A stretch of DNA of 48,892 nucleotides from Methanosarcinaceae archaeon. Its GTDB lineage: Archaea; Halobacteriota; Methanosarcinia; Methanosarcinales; Methanosarcinaceae. Made by a program: the position numbers and the translations under genes. The DNA lies in contig JAIPUR010000019.1 of NCBI GenBank assembly GCA_020055655.1, positions 1 through 48,892 on the forward strand, in the 5' to 3' direction. The notes beneath the pieces were generated by a model. That model ran no database searches. It was given only the letters and a program-made list of their open reading frames with translations, and was not told the DNA's origin. The stretch's first letter is position 1, and every line of letters starts with the position of its first letter. Below are positions 17,767-27,137 of this stretch, in pieces.

Positions 17767-17786
17767 CACGCTTCATTTGAAGCGTG
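17767..17786. terminator. Hairpin terminator between convergent genes
   Basis: CACGCTTC and GAAGCGTG form a perfect eight-base-pair stem with a four-base loop. The stem contains the stop codon of the methyltransferase gene (17773-17775). On the minus strand it is followed by ATATTGTTCTTTTATTT, a U-rich run suited to archaeal termination. It could also stop transcription arriving from the CobW-like gene. Confidence 0.55.
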
Positions 17787-18888
17787 CACTCATTGTTTTC
17801 CACAACACATCCATTTTTTCTGCTGGGATACTGAGAGGAATTTCACAACCTGTAGCAAGGATAAATCCTTTTTCAGGGGCAGCACTCATGCAGCTATTGA
17901 CCTCAAATTCAAGATCAGATGGAGATTCCGAAGTGAATACATATGGATTTATATTGCCCATCAGGCAGATACCTTCATCCTGGAAGTTCTGGAAATCCCT
18001 GTAGCAATAGCGCTGTTTGCAACCTATGCTTTTATGGTTATGGAGTTTATCGCAATCGACACCATATTCCTCTCCAAGCTTTTTCACATTTCCAAAAGCA
18101 AAATTCAGAGCATCGGGTTTGAGTTTCATTTCAAGGTCATGGAATGCACGTGCTGCACAATTATGTGATATTACATACCCACCGTTTTTCTGAACATGGG
18201 AGTAGACCTTCTTTGTGTACTGTACTCCAAATTCATCGGCCATATCAGGACTGAAAAGCTCGGCTGTACTTTCCCCGTTCTCTGCAAATATTCCGTCAGC
18301 TCCTGCTTCAAGCATTATATCAGCAAACTCGATACAACATTCTGTGAGCACATCAAGCATGGAATGGAAATTATCGGGATCAAAGAGCATTTCACTGCAC
18401 ATCTTGGTTCCCCCAATTAACTGGGACACAAGCATTAATGGCGTTAATGTTGCACAGGAAATAAAGGCCTCATCATTTAGTTCTTTATTCATTATACTAA
18501 TGGATTCAGCAATGGTCTGTACTCTTTCAGACTTTCTCATTGAATCAGGATCGATTTTATCAAATTCCTTGGATGAATCCATTGGATATTCAATGATCTT
18601 AGGGTATTCATTCTCTCTTAGATCCAGTTTTGTTCCAAGAGCTTCAGCTTCCACAAGTAGACATCCCCATGGAGCCATTACGTTGTCATGGTGATACATT
18701 TCCCTTGCAAGTATCTGTGCTCTGGCAATACCCTTAGCTGAACGATAGGCATCATTCAGACTTGTACCCATTTTTTCAAGAACAGCATCTCCAGCTCCAA
18801 ACCACAGATAACCATAAGGCATTCTATCAACTTCTTTTCCTTTGAGCGCGTTAATAAAGCGTTCTTTTGAGTTCATATCATCTGTCAT
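17773..18888 (-). CDS. MtaA/MtbA-like methylcobamide:CoM methyltransferase (URO-D fold)
   Basis: A 371-residue protein of the uroporphyrinogen decarboxylase/MtaA/CmuA family. The zinc site of methylcobamide:coenzyme M methyltransferases, His-x-Cys plus a distant Cys, is present as His242-Asn-Cys244 (VISHNC) and Cys348 (TGCEIPLSIPAEKM). True uroporphyrinogen decarboxylases lack this set, so a zinc-thiolate methyl transfer is likely. The N-terminal NSKERFINALKGKEVDRMPYG is typical of the family. It is longer than MtaA/MtbA (about 340), with a Cys/His-rich insert near residues 278-296. GGAGAT lies six to seven bases before the ATG. No corrinoid protein or substrate methyltransferase is adjacent, so the methyl donor is unknown. 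Confidence 0.8.
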   Translation of the reverse strand: MTDDMNSKERFINALKGKEVDRMPYGYLWFGAGDAVLEKMGTSLNDAYRSAKGIARAQILAREMYHHDNVMAPWGCLLVEAEALGTKLDLRENEYPKIIEYPMDSSKEFDKIDPDSMRKSERVQTIAESISIMNKELNDEAFISCATLTPLMLVSQLIGGTKMCSEMLFDPDNFHSMLDVLTECCIEFADIMLEAGADGIFAENGESTAELFSPDMADEFGVQYTKKVYSHVQKNGGYVISHNCAARAFHDLEMKLKPDALNFAFGNVKKLGEEYGVDCDKLHNHKSIGCKQRYCYRDFQNFQDEGICLMGNINPYVFTSESPSDLEFEVNSCMSAAPEKGFILATGCEIPLSIPAEKMDVLWKTMSARFK

Positions 18889-19004
18889 TTTTGTATCTCC
18901 GTTGTCTATTAAAAGCTGATGAATAGAATTTAGAATCCAAAATTATCTGCATAAAACTGTCTCAATTACAGTATTTAACTCTACTCCCTCAAATTACATT
19001 GAAT

Positions 19005-19676
19005 TTAAAGCATTGAAGTGAAATTGTTGTAATTGAAAAGAAACCAGGATCCAAAAATAATGAGGAAAGCACCACAAAGATATAATATTCTCTCATGTGC
19101 ACGTGGAGATACCATTTCTTTTCCCTTTGAACAAGAAGAAGATACAGTTACCAGAACCAGAAGGTCTGCTATCCAATGACCAAGAACAAATGATAAAACT
19201 GCAAAAATTCCCACGAGATATGCCTGAAGAAGGATGGAACTTCCGGCTGTTAGCCACCAGATAAGTACAGTTGGATTAAAGGCAGTTGTCACAGCACCTG
19301 CAGAAACCGGGCTTGAACACAGATCCACCTTACTGGCAGATTCGGATATGTTTATCTCTGATACATGTTTTGCACTTTTTATCAGAAAAATACCGAAAAT
19401 GAACATAACTACTCCACCTACTATAGTCATGTACGATATCATTTCTTCTCCAATAATGGCTGCTACACCTACTATTATTAGAAGGAATATCATAGATTCA
19501 ACAAAAGCATGGCCTGTAAATACAAAAATACCTGTCTTCCAGCCTTTTTTAAGAGCAATACCGACTGTTGTGAACATCATTGGACCAGGAATCATTGCAG
19601 CAGAGATTCCAACAGTGAATCCCATGATCAAAGATCTGATCAACTCGATAATAAGATCAAGCTGTGACAAGATCAT
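19005..19676 (-). CDS. LysE/RhtB-family exporter
   Basis: A membrane protein of 223 residues with five to six hydrophobic helices. The family signature appears near the N-terminus as GFTVGISAAMIPGPMMFTTV, followed by KKGWKTGIFVFTGHAFVE, typical of LysE/RhtB amino-acid exporters. The frame extends upstream to 19745, but a TATATAAA box on the minus strand lies about 25 bases before the ATG at 19676, which would make that codon the start of a leaderless message. The AAA+/VWA pair is transcribed divergently from the same intergenic DNA. Substrate not deducible. Confidence 0.75.
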   Translation of the reverse strand: MILSQLDLIIELIRSLIMGFTVGISAAMIPGPMMFTTVGIALKKGWKTGIFVFTGHAFVESMIFLLIIVGVAAIIGEEMISYMTIVGGVVMFIFGIFLIKSAKHVSEINISESASKVDLCSSPVSAGAVTTAFNPTVLIWWLTAGSSILLQAYLVGIFAVLSFVLGHWIADLLVLVTVSSSCSKGKEMVSPRAHERILYLCGAFLIIFGSWFLFNYNNFTSML

Positions 19677-19773
19677 GAGTTGTATTATGTTATTTTTATA
19701 TATAATATCTCCCGCAGAGCAGATATAAGTAAGAGAAAGATGCATTAGTTAAATCAAAAAAGGAAATAATTTT

Positions 19774-20604
19774 ATGGCGCTGGAATGTACTTTATCTGAA
19801 GAATTGGCCGTTGAGGAGTATTTTATTGAAGAGGAACCATATTATGTTCCAATTGGCAATGAGATAGAAATATTTACTGCAGCTTACAAAAATCAGCTGC
19901 CTGTTAATTTGAAAGGACCTACAGGATGTGGAAAAACCCGTTTTATGGAATATATGGCCTACAAATTGAAAAGACCACTAATTACAGTTGCATGCCATGA
20001 GGACCTTACTGCAACAGACCTAGTGGGAAGATTCCTCATCAAAGACGGTTCTGTGGAATGGAACGACGGACCACTTTCTAAGGCTGTTAAAAGTGGTGCG
20101 ATTTGTTATCTTGATGAAGTAGTGGAAGCCAGAAAGGATACTATAGTTGTCATACATCCATTGACCGATGACAGGCGTATGATCCCTATAGATAAATTGG
20201 GGATCTTGCTTAAAGCATCACCTGAGTTCATGTTTGCTATATCCTATAATCCGGGATATCAAAGTGTTGTGAAAGACCTAAAGCAAAGCACAAGACAAAG
20301 ATTTGTTGCAATCGATTTTTATTATCCTCCTGCTGACCTTGAAAGACAGATTGTTGCCCACGAGAGTGGGATTGATGAAAATATGGCAGAATCCCTTGTG
20401 GAAATTGGCCAGAGCATCAGGAATTTTAAACATCATGGACTCGAGGAAGGAGTCAGCACACGTTTACTGATATATGCCGGAAAGCTCATTCATGAGGGCA
20501 TAGAGCCAAAAGAAGCATGCAGCATTTCTATGGTAAGATCCATCACCGATAATTCGGATCTGCAAAAGAGTATTGATGAGATAGTTTATGCAATTCTGGA
20601 ATGA
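19774..20604 (+). CDS. NorQ/CbbQ-type MoxR-family AAA+ ATPase
   Basis: A 276-residue AAA+ ATPase. Walker A is GPTGCGKTR (about residues 48-56), Walker B is AICYLDEV, and sensor 1 lies in [11 protein letters not shown]. The segment [19 protein letters not shown] matches the NirQ/NorQ/CbbQ branch, whose members pair with VWA proteins to remodel or activate metalloenzymes (Rubisco, NO reductase). The gene sits 17 bases upstream of a VWA-domain gene, the classical Q-O/Q-D pair. No Rubisco or oxidase gene is in the window, so the client is unknown. The start has only a weak AAGGAAAT ribosome region. Confidence 0.85.
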   Translation: MALECTLSEELAVEEYFIEEEPYYVPIGNEIEIFTAAYKNQLPVNLKGPTGCGKTRFMEYMAYKLKRPLITVACHEDLTATDLVGRFLIKDGSVEWNDGPLSKAVKSGAICYLDEVVEARKDTIVVIHPLTDDRRMIPIDKLGILLKASPEFMFAISYNPGYQSVVKDLKQSTRQRFVAIDFYYPPADLERQIVAHESGIDENMAESLVEIGQSIRNFKHHGLEEGVSTRLLIYAGKLIHEGIEPKEACSISMVRSITDNSDLQKSIDEIVYAILE

Positions 20605-20621
20605 TGGAGTGAGACAGAACT

Positions 20622-23600
20622 TTGCCACACTATAGTGACAGACATATTGCGGAAGAAAAAGAAATTACTCAGTTACTGGAACTTAAGTATCCCGAGCTTG
20701 GATCGGAAGACATTAAATGCATAGCAGAGCAATTACACGGATTTTCTGATGAGGATCTGGAAACTATTCTAAGACCTGGAAAGTGGATACTGGATAAAGG
20801 TGAAAAGGTCTTGATGTCCTACCTTGCAGCCTCACCACAAATATATGTCCTAACAGGAAGAAGAGTATTTTTGAAATGGCTGGGCATAGCAAATAAAGTT
20901 TCCAATCTAAGTATCTCATGTTCTGAAGGTTTCTTTGACTCGTCAGTCCCCATATTGAGAAAAGGTGGCATAGAGCTACTTGAAAACTGGACAAATATAG
21001 AAATATCCCTGGCAAAGAAAAACAAATCGCTCGCCGTTGCTTTCTGTAAGTTCACAGGCAAACTTGTTTCATCTACAGAAACAGAGAGATTTTTGGAACT
21101 TGTTGAAGTAGGTGAAAATTTTTCAGATACGAATATAAAGGTTGCAGAAGCATATTTTGAGAACCTTCCATATCTTTTATCTTATCTAGCTAATGATGAA
21201 TTCGTGCTCTATTGCCATATGATCCATCAGATCAGTAAGAACCATTGGCTCACTGCCATTAATATGATAGCATCAAGTAGGGAAGTGTTACCTCTTATTT
21301 CTCCGGAAAGAAGAAAAAAAGTGATCCAGTCTTTAATAGATTTCCAGGCGAAAAACGAGTCTGTTAAATTAGCACTCTTTAAAAATGCACCTTACGCACT
21401 CATTAAGCTTAATGATGAAGGCTTTGAGAAATGGATAGACGTAGCCGCAGAGATTGCAATCGTTGAGAATGTAATGGTTGGTGGAAATGCCGCGATAGCA
21501 TATTTTGACAGAAGTCATGATCTGCTTGATACCATAGAAATTGATGAGCTTCGGATTTGGGCACGAAGAGGTGCTGACAAATTGTTCCGTGACAGACAGT
21601 CATTCCGCTCATTTATAGATGGCAGTCTCAAGGGAATGCATGTCATTTCAGATTCCCTGACAAAGAAAGAAAGATTGTATCTAATAGACAAAGGTATAGA
21701 AATAGCTGATATCAATTTTGAGTGCGTTGAATCATATTTTGAAAATTGCATACACGTTTTCAAATTGCTAAATATTGCCCAATTCAGCAGATGGACTGAA
21801 ATAGGTTTAGTAATATCAAAAGAAAATTCTGATCTTGGTTCAACTTACTACAAAAATTCATTCATTTCCCTGAAAAAAGTAAAACATGGAGAATATGCTG
21901 ACATATTCAGTACAGCAGAAATGCTACTTGAAACTGACTGGTCACTTGCTGCAGCTTTTTGTAGGGACCTACCGGCAGCACTTGAGAATTTTAACGTTGA
22001 AGACATTCGAAAGTGGGCTGGTATCGGGATTAGGATATATGATTTAGATAAGAATCTGTCAAATAATTATTTCTCACATTCCCCTACAATTCTAAATAAG
22101 CTTAATGTCAATGAACTTGAGGAATGGGCATTGAAAGGAATTGAGGTCTTTGAGGATAATCCTGCTTCAGGTAGATCATATTTTACCCTGAAGTCAAAAG
22201 GCTCAAAGGACTATGTCGAGAACCTCACAGGTTCTGTCACGCTTAAAAATATCACATCTGTGCTGCGTTATTATGCATTGGGCCTTTCAGGTGTGAACTT
22301 CAAGATACGTTCAAGAAATTTATTGCAGATCCAAAATGAGCAGGATGCAAATTCATTAAATCCGATTATTGCAGGAAATACAGTATATCTGGCACCAAAA
22401 CTTAGCAGATTCGGGAATTTTGAGGATAATTTCAGGATATACAAGCTCAGTATGATGCATGAGGTGGGGCATGTGCATTTTAGCTCACTGGAACTTCCAT
22501 TCAATGAAATTTCAGACCTTGTGGAGTGTATTGACAAGGTATACAACAGTAAGAATAATGTGAAGGTACTGGAAGGATTGGAAGCATCTGATCTGGTTGA
22601 TATTTCAGATGTTCTATCGATGTTACCAAACCAGGTACTTGCAGCAAGCATACTTGGTGTGATCGAGGATGCCCGAGTTGAGTTCCTTGTTATGGATAAG
22701 TACAAAGGTATACGCCCTGACCTTGAGAATGTCAGAATAGATATGCTTCGGGAAAGAGAAAAACCTGAAGGGGTAATTGAGGAATTCATTGATGCATTGC
22801 TCTGGATATCCACCGGCTATTATCCGGAATTTGATATGAGCAAAGATACGAAGGATCTTCTGGATAAAGCAGCAATCTTTCTGGAAAATGACGTTTTTAG
22901 AAAGAATTCAAATATTCAGGAATCACTGGAAGCATCCTTTCAAATATACAGGCTGCTTGACATGAAATACGGACCACTTGATGATATGGAATATGAGATG
23001 GTCAGGAACATTGATTACAGGGGTATGGGAATCGGTGCATTCTCACAAAATGATTCGACGTTAGCAAGATCAACTGAAAATATAATCAAGAATTTCATTC
23101 CTGAGACCGAGACCGATCTGACCTCTGAAGAGGAAAGACCTCAGGAAGAGGAAGAGAAGGAACCCAGATCTGCTAAGGATAAGAAGAGGAAGATCATTGG
23201 CAGCTACAAATATGATGAATGGGATGCTGTAATAGGTGACTATAAGTCCAACTGGTGTACTGTTCATGAGGTCGAAACCATTGGAGGTTCTGCCGATTAT
23301 TATGTTGATGCTATGAAGCGTTACAGCAATGAGATCACTCTTATCAAAAGTATTTTCAGCAAAATGAAACCCCAGGCATTTCACAAGCTAAAATCCCAGA
23401 CTGATGGCACAGAGATAGATATAGATGCTTTTATTGATGCACTGATAGAAAGAAAGTGTGGTATCAATCCGGATGATAACCTGTATATCAGATGGGATAA
23501 ACATGAGCGGGATGTGGCTACTCTTTTCCTTATTGATGTTAGTGCCTCTACCCAGAAAGCACTTGATCAGACAGGCAGAACCATACTTGACGTGGAAAAA

Positions 23601-24104
23601 GATGCTCTTATAATCATGCTACAGGCTCTTGAAAGCATAGGCGATAACTATGCAACATACGCCTTTTCCGGACGTAGCAGGGAAGATGTAGAGTACTTCA
23701 TGGTCAAGGATTTTGATGACAAACTCTCAGAAGATGTTTCTCGCAGGATAAGTTTGCTGAATCCTGCCTCAAATACCCGTCTTGGACCTGCCATCCGTCA
23801 TTCTATCACAAAACTTGAGGAACTCAGTGCAAAGACAAAGATCATCATTCTCCTCTCAGATGGGGAACCATATGATTCAGATAGGGGAGAGGAGAACTAT
23901 CAGGGGTTCATGGCAGAGGAAGATACCAAAGTTGCCATACAGGAAGGCCATAGAAAGAATATCAACTTTTTCTGTATAACCGTTGATACAGATCCGGGCG
24001 AATATCTTGATAACATCTTCTCTGATATTGCTTATACCATAATAGATGATGTGCAGATGCTACCCGAGATGTTGCCTTTGCTGTATAAAAGAATCACAAC
24101 ATAG
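20622..24104 (+). CDS. Giant NorD/CbbO-like VWA protein with helical repeats and an HExxH motif
   Basis: A 1160-residue partner of the upstream ATPase. Residues ~170-525 contain about eight helical repeats of 40-50 residues, each with an aromatic-rich start (YFENLPYLLSYL, LFKNAPYALIKLND, NYFSHSPTILNKLN) and a W-containing helix (EKWIDVAAEIA, RKWAGIGIRIYD, EEWALKGIEVFE). Residues 613-617 are HEVGH, a zinc-metalloprotease-type HExxH. A Glu/Lys-rich linker near 830-860 precedes the C-terminal VWA domain, whose metal-ion-dependent adhesion site begins at Asp972 (DVSAS), with a later threonine (NTRLGP) and LSDGEPYD. The start is TTG at 20622 with GGAGTGAG upstream. It probably recruits a client to the AAA+ ring; whether HEVGH is proteolytic or structural is unknown. 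Confidence 0.8.
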   Translation: MPHYSDRHIAEEKEITQLLELKYPELGSEDIKCIAEQLHGFSDEDLETILRPGKWILDKGEKVLMSYLAASPQIYVLTGRRVFLKWLGIANKVSNLSISCSEGFFDSSVPILRKGGIELLENWTNIEISLAKKNKSLAVAFCKFTGKLVSSTETERFLELVEVGENFSDTNIKVAEAYFENLPYLLSYLANDEFVLYCHMIHQISKNHWLTAINMIASSREVLPLISPERRKKVIQSLIDFQAKNESVKLALFKNAPYALIKLNDEGFEKWIDVAAEIAIVENVMVGGNAAIAYFDRSHDLLDTIEIDELRIWARRGADKLFRDRQSFRSFIDGSLKGMHVISDSLTKKERLYLIDKGIEIADINFECVESYFENCIHVFKLLNIAQFSRWTEIGLVISKENSDLGSTYYKNSFISLKKVKHGEYADIFSTAEMLLETDWSLAAAFCRDLPAALENFNVEDIRKWAGIGIRIYDLDKNLSNNYFSHSPTILNKLNVNELEEWALKGIEVFEDNPASGRSYFTLKSKGSKDYVENLTGSVTLKNITSVLRYYALGLSGVNFKIRSRNLLQIQNEQDANSLNPIIAGNTVYLAPKLSRFGNFEDNFRIYKLSMMHEVGHVHFSSLELPFNEISDLVECIDKVYNSKNNVKVLEGLEASDLVDISDVLSMLPNQVLAASILGVIEDARVEFLVMDKYKGIRPDLENVRIDMLREREKPEGVIEEFIDALLWISTGYYPEFDMSKDTKDLLDKAAIFLENDVFRKNSNIQESLEASFQIYRLLDMKYGPLDDMEYEMVRNIDYRGMGIGAFSQNDSTLARSTENIIKNFIPETETDLTSEEERPQEEEEKEPRSAKDKKRKIIGSYKYDEWDAVIGDYKSNWCTVHEVETIGGSADYYVDAMKRYSNEITLIKSIFSKMKPQAFHKLKSQTDGTEIDIDAFIDALIERKCGINPDDNLYIRWDKHERDVATLFLIDVSASTQKALDQTGRTILDVEKDALIIMLQALESIGDNYATYAFSGRSREDVEYFMVKDFDDKLSEDVSRRISLLNPASNTRLGPAIRHSITKLEELSAKTKIIILLSDGEPYDSDRGEENYQGFMAEEDTKVAIQEGHRKNINFFCITVDTDPGEYLDNIFSDIAYTIIDDVQMLPEMLPLLYKRITT

Positions 24105-24116
24105 CTTTCCCCCTGG

Positions 24117-24818
24117 CTACATCAGTAACTTTACCAATAGAGGCGCAAGAATAACCGTTACAAGCCCTGCAATACCGATGGCAAGACTGCTCATGGCACC
24201 TTCGGTTTCCCCTATTTCTACAGCTTTGGTTGTGCCAAGTGCATGGGACGAGGTGCCTATTGCTATTCCAACTGCAACTTTATCCTCGATTTTGAAGAAC
24301 TTGCAGATGTTAGGACCCATTACAGCTCCCACAATACCGGTGACAACAATGCCTGCTATGGTTATAGCTGGAAGACCTCCAAGCTGGGTTGATAATTCAA
24401 TTCCAATGGGAGTTGTGACAGATTTTGGTACAAGGGATGTACTCACAAGTTCATCCAGACCGAAGATTTTGGCCATTAGGATTATACTTGCTATACCCGT
24501 AGCCGAACCAACGGTGATCCCGGTAATTATGGCAATGGCATTCTCATGAAGCAAGCTGATCTTCCTGTATAATGGCACTGCAAGAATCACGGTAGCAGGT
24601 CCTAAAAAGAAGGAGATGAAACTGCCTCCTGAATTGTATTCCTCAAATGATATATTGAAGATCAGGAGGAATCCGATTATCAGAAAAGTGCTGACTACCA
24701 GTGGATTCAGAAACGAATAATTCAGTCTTTTGTAGAGTACAGTGCCTGCTTGGAATGTGAACAAGGTTATCAGGATACCAAACAGAGGATTGGAGAAGAT
24801 ATCATTTATTTCAATCAT
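24117..24818 (-). CDS. lrgB: LrgB/CidB-family membrane protein
   Basis: A 233-residue polytopic membrane protein of the LrgB/YohK/CidB family. Diagnostic stretches are LGPATVILAVPLY, a central LVPKSVTTPIGIEL and a late GTSSHALGTTKA followed by GAMSSLAIGI. The gene overlaps the CidA/LrgA gene by eight bases and is translated after it, the usual arrangement. In bacteria and plants these pairs affect holin-like permeability, or pyruvate and glycolate transport; in archaea transport of small carboxylates is the safer guess. It converges with the VWA gene, leaving 12 bases between stops. Confidence 0.85.
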   Translation of the reverse strand: MIEINDIFSNPLFGILITLFTFQAGTVLYKRLNYSFLNPLVVSTFLIIGFLLIFNISFEEYNSGGSFISFFLGPATVILAVPLYRKISLLHENAIAIITGITVGSATGIASIILMAKIFGLDELVSTSLVPKSVTTPIGIELSTQLGGLPAITIAGIVVTGIVGAVMGPNICKFFKIEDKVAVGIAIGTSSHALGTTKAVEIGETEGAMSSLAIGIAGLVTVILAPLLVKLLM

Positions 24819-25167
24819 CAGCCTGCCCCCTGCGCATCATTATCTGAATTGTCAGACCTGTTACAACTGCTATTATCACCGTGGATACAAAGGATATGAA
24901 GATAAGAGCAGCCCATTTTCCTTCCAGCAAGGTGAAACAGGTCATCAGAGCCACACCTGCCGGTACAAAGAAGAATGACAAATGTTTAAGCATGAAATTG
25001 GTGGTTTCCTCTATCATAGGCATTTTAACAAGCCCTGTCAAAAGAAACACAAGTAAAAGCACCATTCCCATAACATTCCCCGGCAAAGGGAGGTTCAGTG
25101 ATTCTGACAGGAAGTCACCCAAAAAACAAATAATAAGAATAATAGCAAATTGTTTAGCGTACTTCAA
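24811..25167 (-). CDS. lrgA: CidA/LrgA-family membrane protein
   Basis: A 118-residue protein with four hydrophobic helices, matching CidA/LrgA: LPLPGNVMGMVLLL in the second helix, FFFVPAGVALMT in the third and a short basic C-terminus (MMRRGQADD). It is holin-like in topology. The start is a TTG at 25167 preceded by AGTGATC. Its stop region overlaps the LrgB start by eight bases, so the two are made together and probably form one complex in the membrane. The 5' flank (25168-25527) holds no gene I can support. Confidence 0.8.
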   Translation of the reverse strand: MKYAKQFAIILIICFLGDFLSESLNLPLPGNVMGMVLLLVFLLTGLVKMPMIEETTNFMLKHLSFFFVPAGVALMTCFTLLEGKWAALIFISFVSTVIIAVVTGLTIQIMMRRGQADD

Positions 25168-25527
25168 GCGATCACTTTCGTTTTTTAAAGTTTGATGCGC
25201 TGCTTAAGGATAGATGGTGTATTATTGTTTTCGGTTAACTGTTTTTCCTGGAAAATATGAAGATGCTATTTTTATTTAAATTATGAGACATAAGTGCGAT
25301 ATATGAGGTGCATTTTGGAGACATTTCAACAATGTCAAGATATCATTGGCAAATATAAAAATGGGAGTAAGGTAGTATTGTGGATGCTAAAAAGCTTGTA
25401 AAAAATAGATTTGTGTTACCAAAAATATTGAGTACATCCGCAATTGGTATAATAAAAATTGATTGCTTGTCACAGACATAGCCTCTGAAGCAACCTTTTT
25501 CTTGCAGGAGTGAACAAATTAACCTTT

Positions 25528-25790
25528 TCAATCTTCCTTAAAGTTTTTCCAATGGATTTCCTTGTCGTCTGGAAGGTCATTCCTATCAACTCCCAATTCC
25601 TCAGCTATCTTTTGAGGCAGGTTGAGTATTTGTTGAGCGATCCATTTTTCGTCAATGAACTCTTGAGCTAGTTTTAACCTAACTCCTGTCCATCAATATT
25701 ACTGGGTTCTTTCCCAATATAAACAACAGAATCAGCCTGAATATTAAAGTTACAACCTTCAAGTAAACTTAAAAGTGACCAGTTCCATAT
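25528..25790 (-). pseudogene. C-terminal relic of an unidentified gene
   Basis: Reading the minus strand, one frame gives LLSLLEGCNFNIQADSVVYI and GKEPSNIDGQE, then meets stops near 25680. A neighbouring frame continues directly as VRLKLAQEFIDEKWIAQQI, LNLPQKIAEELGV and DRNDLPDDKEIHWKNFKED to a TGA at 25528-25530. The two parts join into one coherent C-terminal segment of about 85 residues with a single frameshift near 25680. I do not recognise the family, and no intact 5' part exists because the CNNM gene begins at 25801 on the other strand. Confidence 0.4.
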
Positions 25791-25800
25791 ATATTATATA

Positions 25801-27123
25801 ATGTCGTACATGCTTGAAATCATCATTATTGTTCTTTTGATATTGTTAAACAGTGTTTTTGCGATGTCTGAATTCGCACTGGTTTCATCGAGAAAGATAC
25901 CTCTAAGGCAAAAGGCAGATGGAGGAGATAGTGGAGCGACAGCAGCACTTGAGATCTCAGAGAACTTGACACCTTTCCTTTCAACTATCCAGATAGGAAT
26001 AACTCTGATAGGGATATTCACAGGTGCATTCGGAGGAGCAACCATAGCAAAGGGCCTTTCCTCTTACTTTGCACAGTTCTCTGCACTGGCTCCATATAGT
26101 TACTCACTCGGAATTAGCATTGTGGTTGTCACGATCACTTACCTTACTTTAACATTCGGGGAACTTGTTCCAAAAAAAATTGCACTCTACAAGGCAGAAC
26201 CCATTGCATCCAGAGTAGCAAAACCTATGAGACTCTTTTCTTCCATAGCAAAGCCATTGGTGCTGATTCTCAGCGCTTCAACCGATGCTACACTCCGGCT
26301 TCTGAAAGTTCCCAAGGAGTATGAACCATCGATTACAGAAGAAGAGGTCAAAGTCATGCTTGAGAAAGGAACCAAAAGCGGGGTTTTCGAGAAGGCTGAA
26401 CTGATCATGATCAAAGGTGTACTTAAAGTAGGTGACCTTCGTGTCGAATCCCTGATGACACATCGCAATGAGATAATCGCTTTGAACCTGGAAGACGAAA
26501 TCGATGTGAACCTTCAGAAAATGATAGATAGCAGTCATTCCTACTTTCCTGTTTATGAGAAAGAAGTTGACAACATTCTTGGCATAATTTCCGCAAAGGA
26601 TATCATGGCAAATCTAGTGGAATCAGATGTCGTTGACATGAAAAAGTATATCAAAAAAGCGCTCTTCGTTCCTGAAACCCTCCTAGTGCTGAAACTCCTT
26701 GAAACATTCAAGGAAAATGGAGTACATATAGCTATGATAGCTGATGAATACGGGAATATCCAGGGATTCATCACTCTCAACGACGTACTTGAAGCAATTG
26801 TTGGGGATGTCAGAGACCTTGGAGAGACTGTGGAGATACCCAAGATCGTAATGCGTGAAGACGGTTCCTGGCTTATCGATGGAGATACACCCATTGAAAA
26901 GCTGAAGGAAACGTTATCCCTTGATTCTTTCCCTGAAGAGGAGGACGGGTATTACTACACGATCTCCGGGCTTATTATGTTCATTCTTCATCGTATTCCC
27001 AATATTGGAAACCACATTGAGGTAAATGGAATAAAATACGAGGTTGTAGCCATGGACGGCAATCGCATTGAGAAAGTGCTGGCTACAAGATTTGAAAGTA
27101 ATACAGAAAATATGGATAAATGA
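25801..27123 (+). CDS. CNNM/CBS-domain transporter (HlyC/CorC family)
   Basis: A 440-residue membrane protein with three modules. Residues 1-190 are the CNNM (DUF21) transmembrane domain with the conserved AMSEFALVSS motif and GELVPKKIALYKAE loop. Residues about 205-335 are a CBS pair (VESLMTHRNEI and VLEAIVGDVRD). Residues about 350-430 are the CorC_HlyC domain (GSWLIDGDTPIEKL). Members transport Mg2+ or Co2+, or act as Na+-coupled Mg2+ exporters regulated by ATP binding to the CBS pair. The ATG at 25801 abuts a TATA-like CATATATATTATATA, so the exact start is unsure, but the first helix must be included. It stands alone, convergent with the DUF1724 gene. Confidence 0.85.
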   Translation: MSYMLEIIIIVLLILLNSVFAMSEFALVSSRKIPLRQKADGGDSGATAALEISENLTPFLSTIQIGITLIGIFTGAFGGATIAKGLSSYFAQFSALAPYSYSLGISIVVVTITYLTLTFGELVPKKIALYKAEPIASRVAKPMRLFSSIAKPLVLILSASTDATLRLLKVPKEYEPSITEEEVKVMLEKGTKSGVFEKAELIMIKGVLKVGDLRVESLMTHRNEIIALNLEDEIDVNLQKMIDSSHSYFPVYEKEVDNILGIISAKDIMANLVESDVVDMKKYIKKALFVPETLLVLKLLETFKENGVHIAMIADEYGNIQGFITLNDVLEAIVGDVRDLGETVEIPKIVMREDGSWLIDGDTPIEKLKETLSLDSFPEEEDGYYYTISGLIMFILHRIPNIGNHIEVNGIKYEVVAMDGNRIEKVLATRFESNTENMDK

Positions 27124-27137
27124 AAAAATAACAGTGA

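Noticed and set aside
18215-18694. A 159-codon open frame antisense to the methyltransferase gene
   Set aside because: Shadow of the MtaA-like gene, which has clear zinc-site motifs on the minus strand.
22271-22813. A 180-codon open frame antisense to the VWA gene
   Set aside because: Serine/threonine/arginine-rich shadow of a well-supported coding frame; no ribosome site and no protein-like pattern.
25343-25531. A 62-codon minus-strand open frame next to the relic at 25528
   Set aside because: No ribosome site beyond the end of the relic, no protein-like pattern, and AT-rich content.
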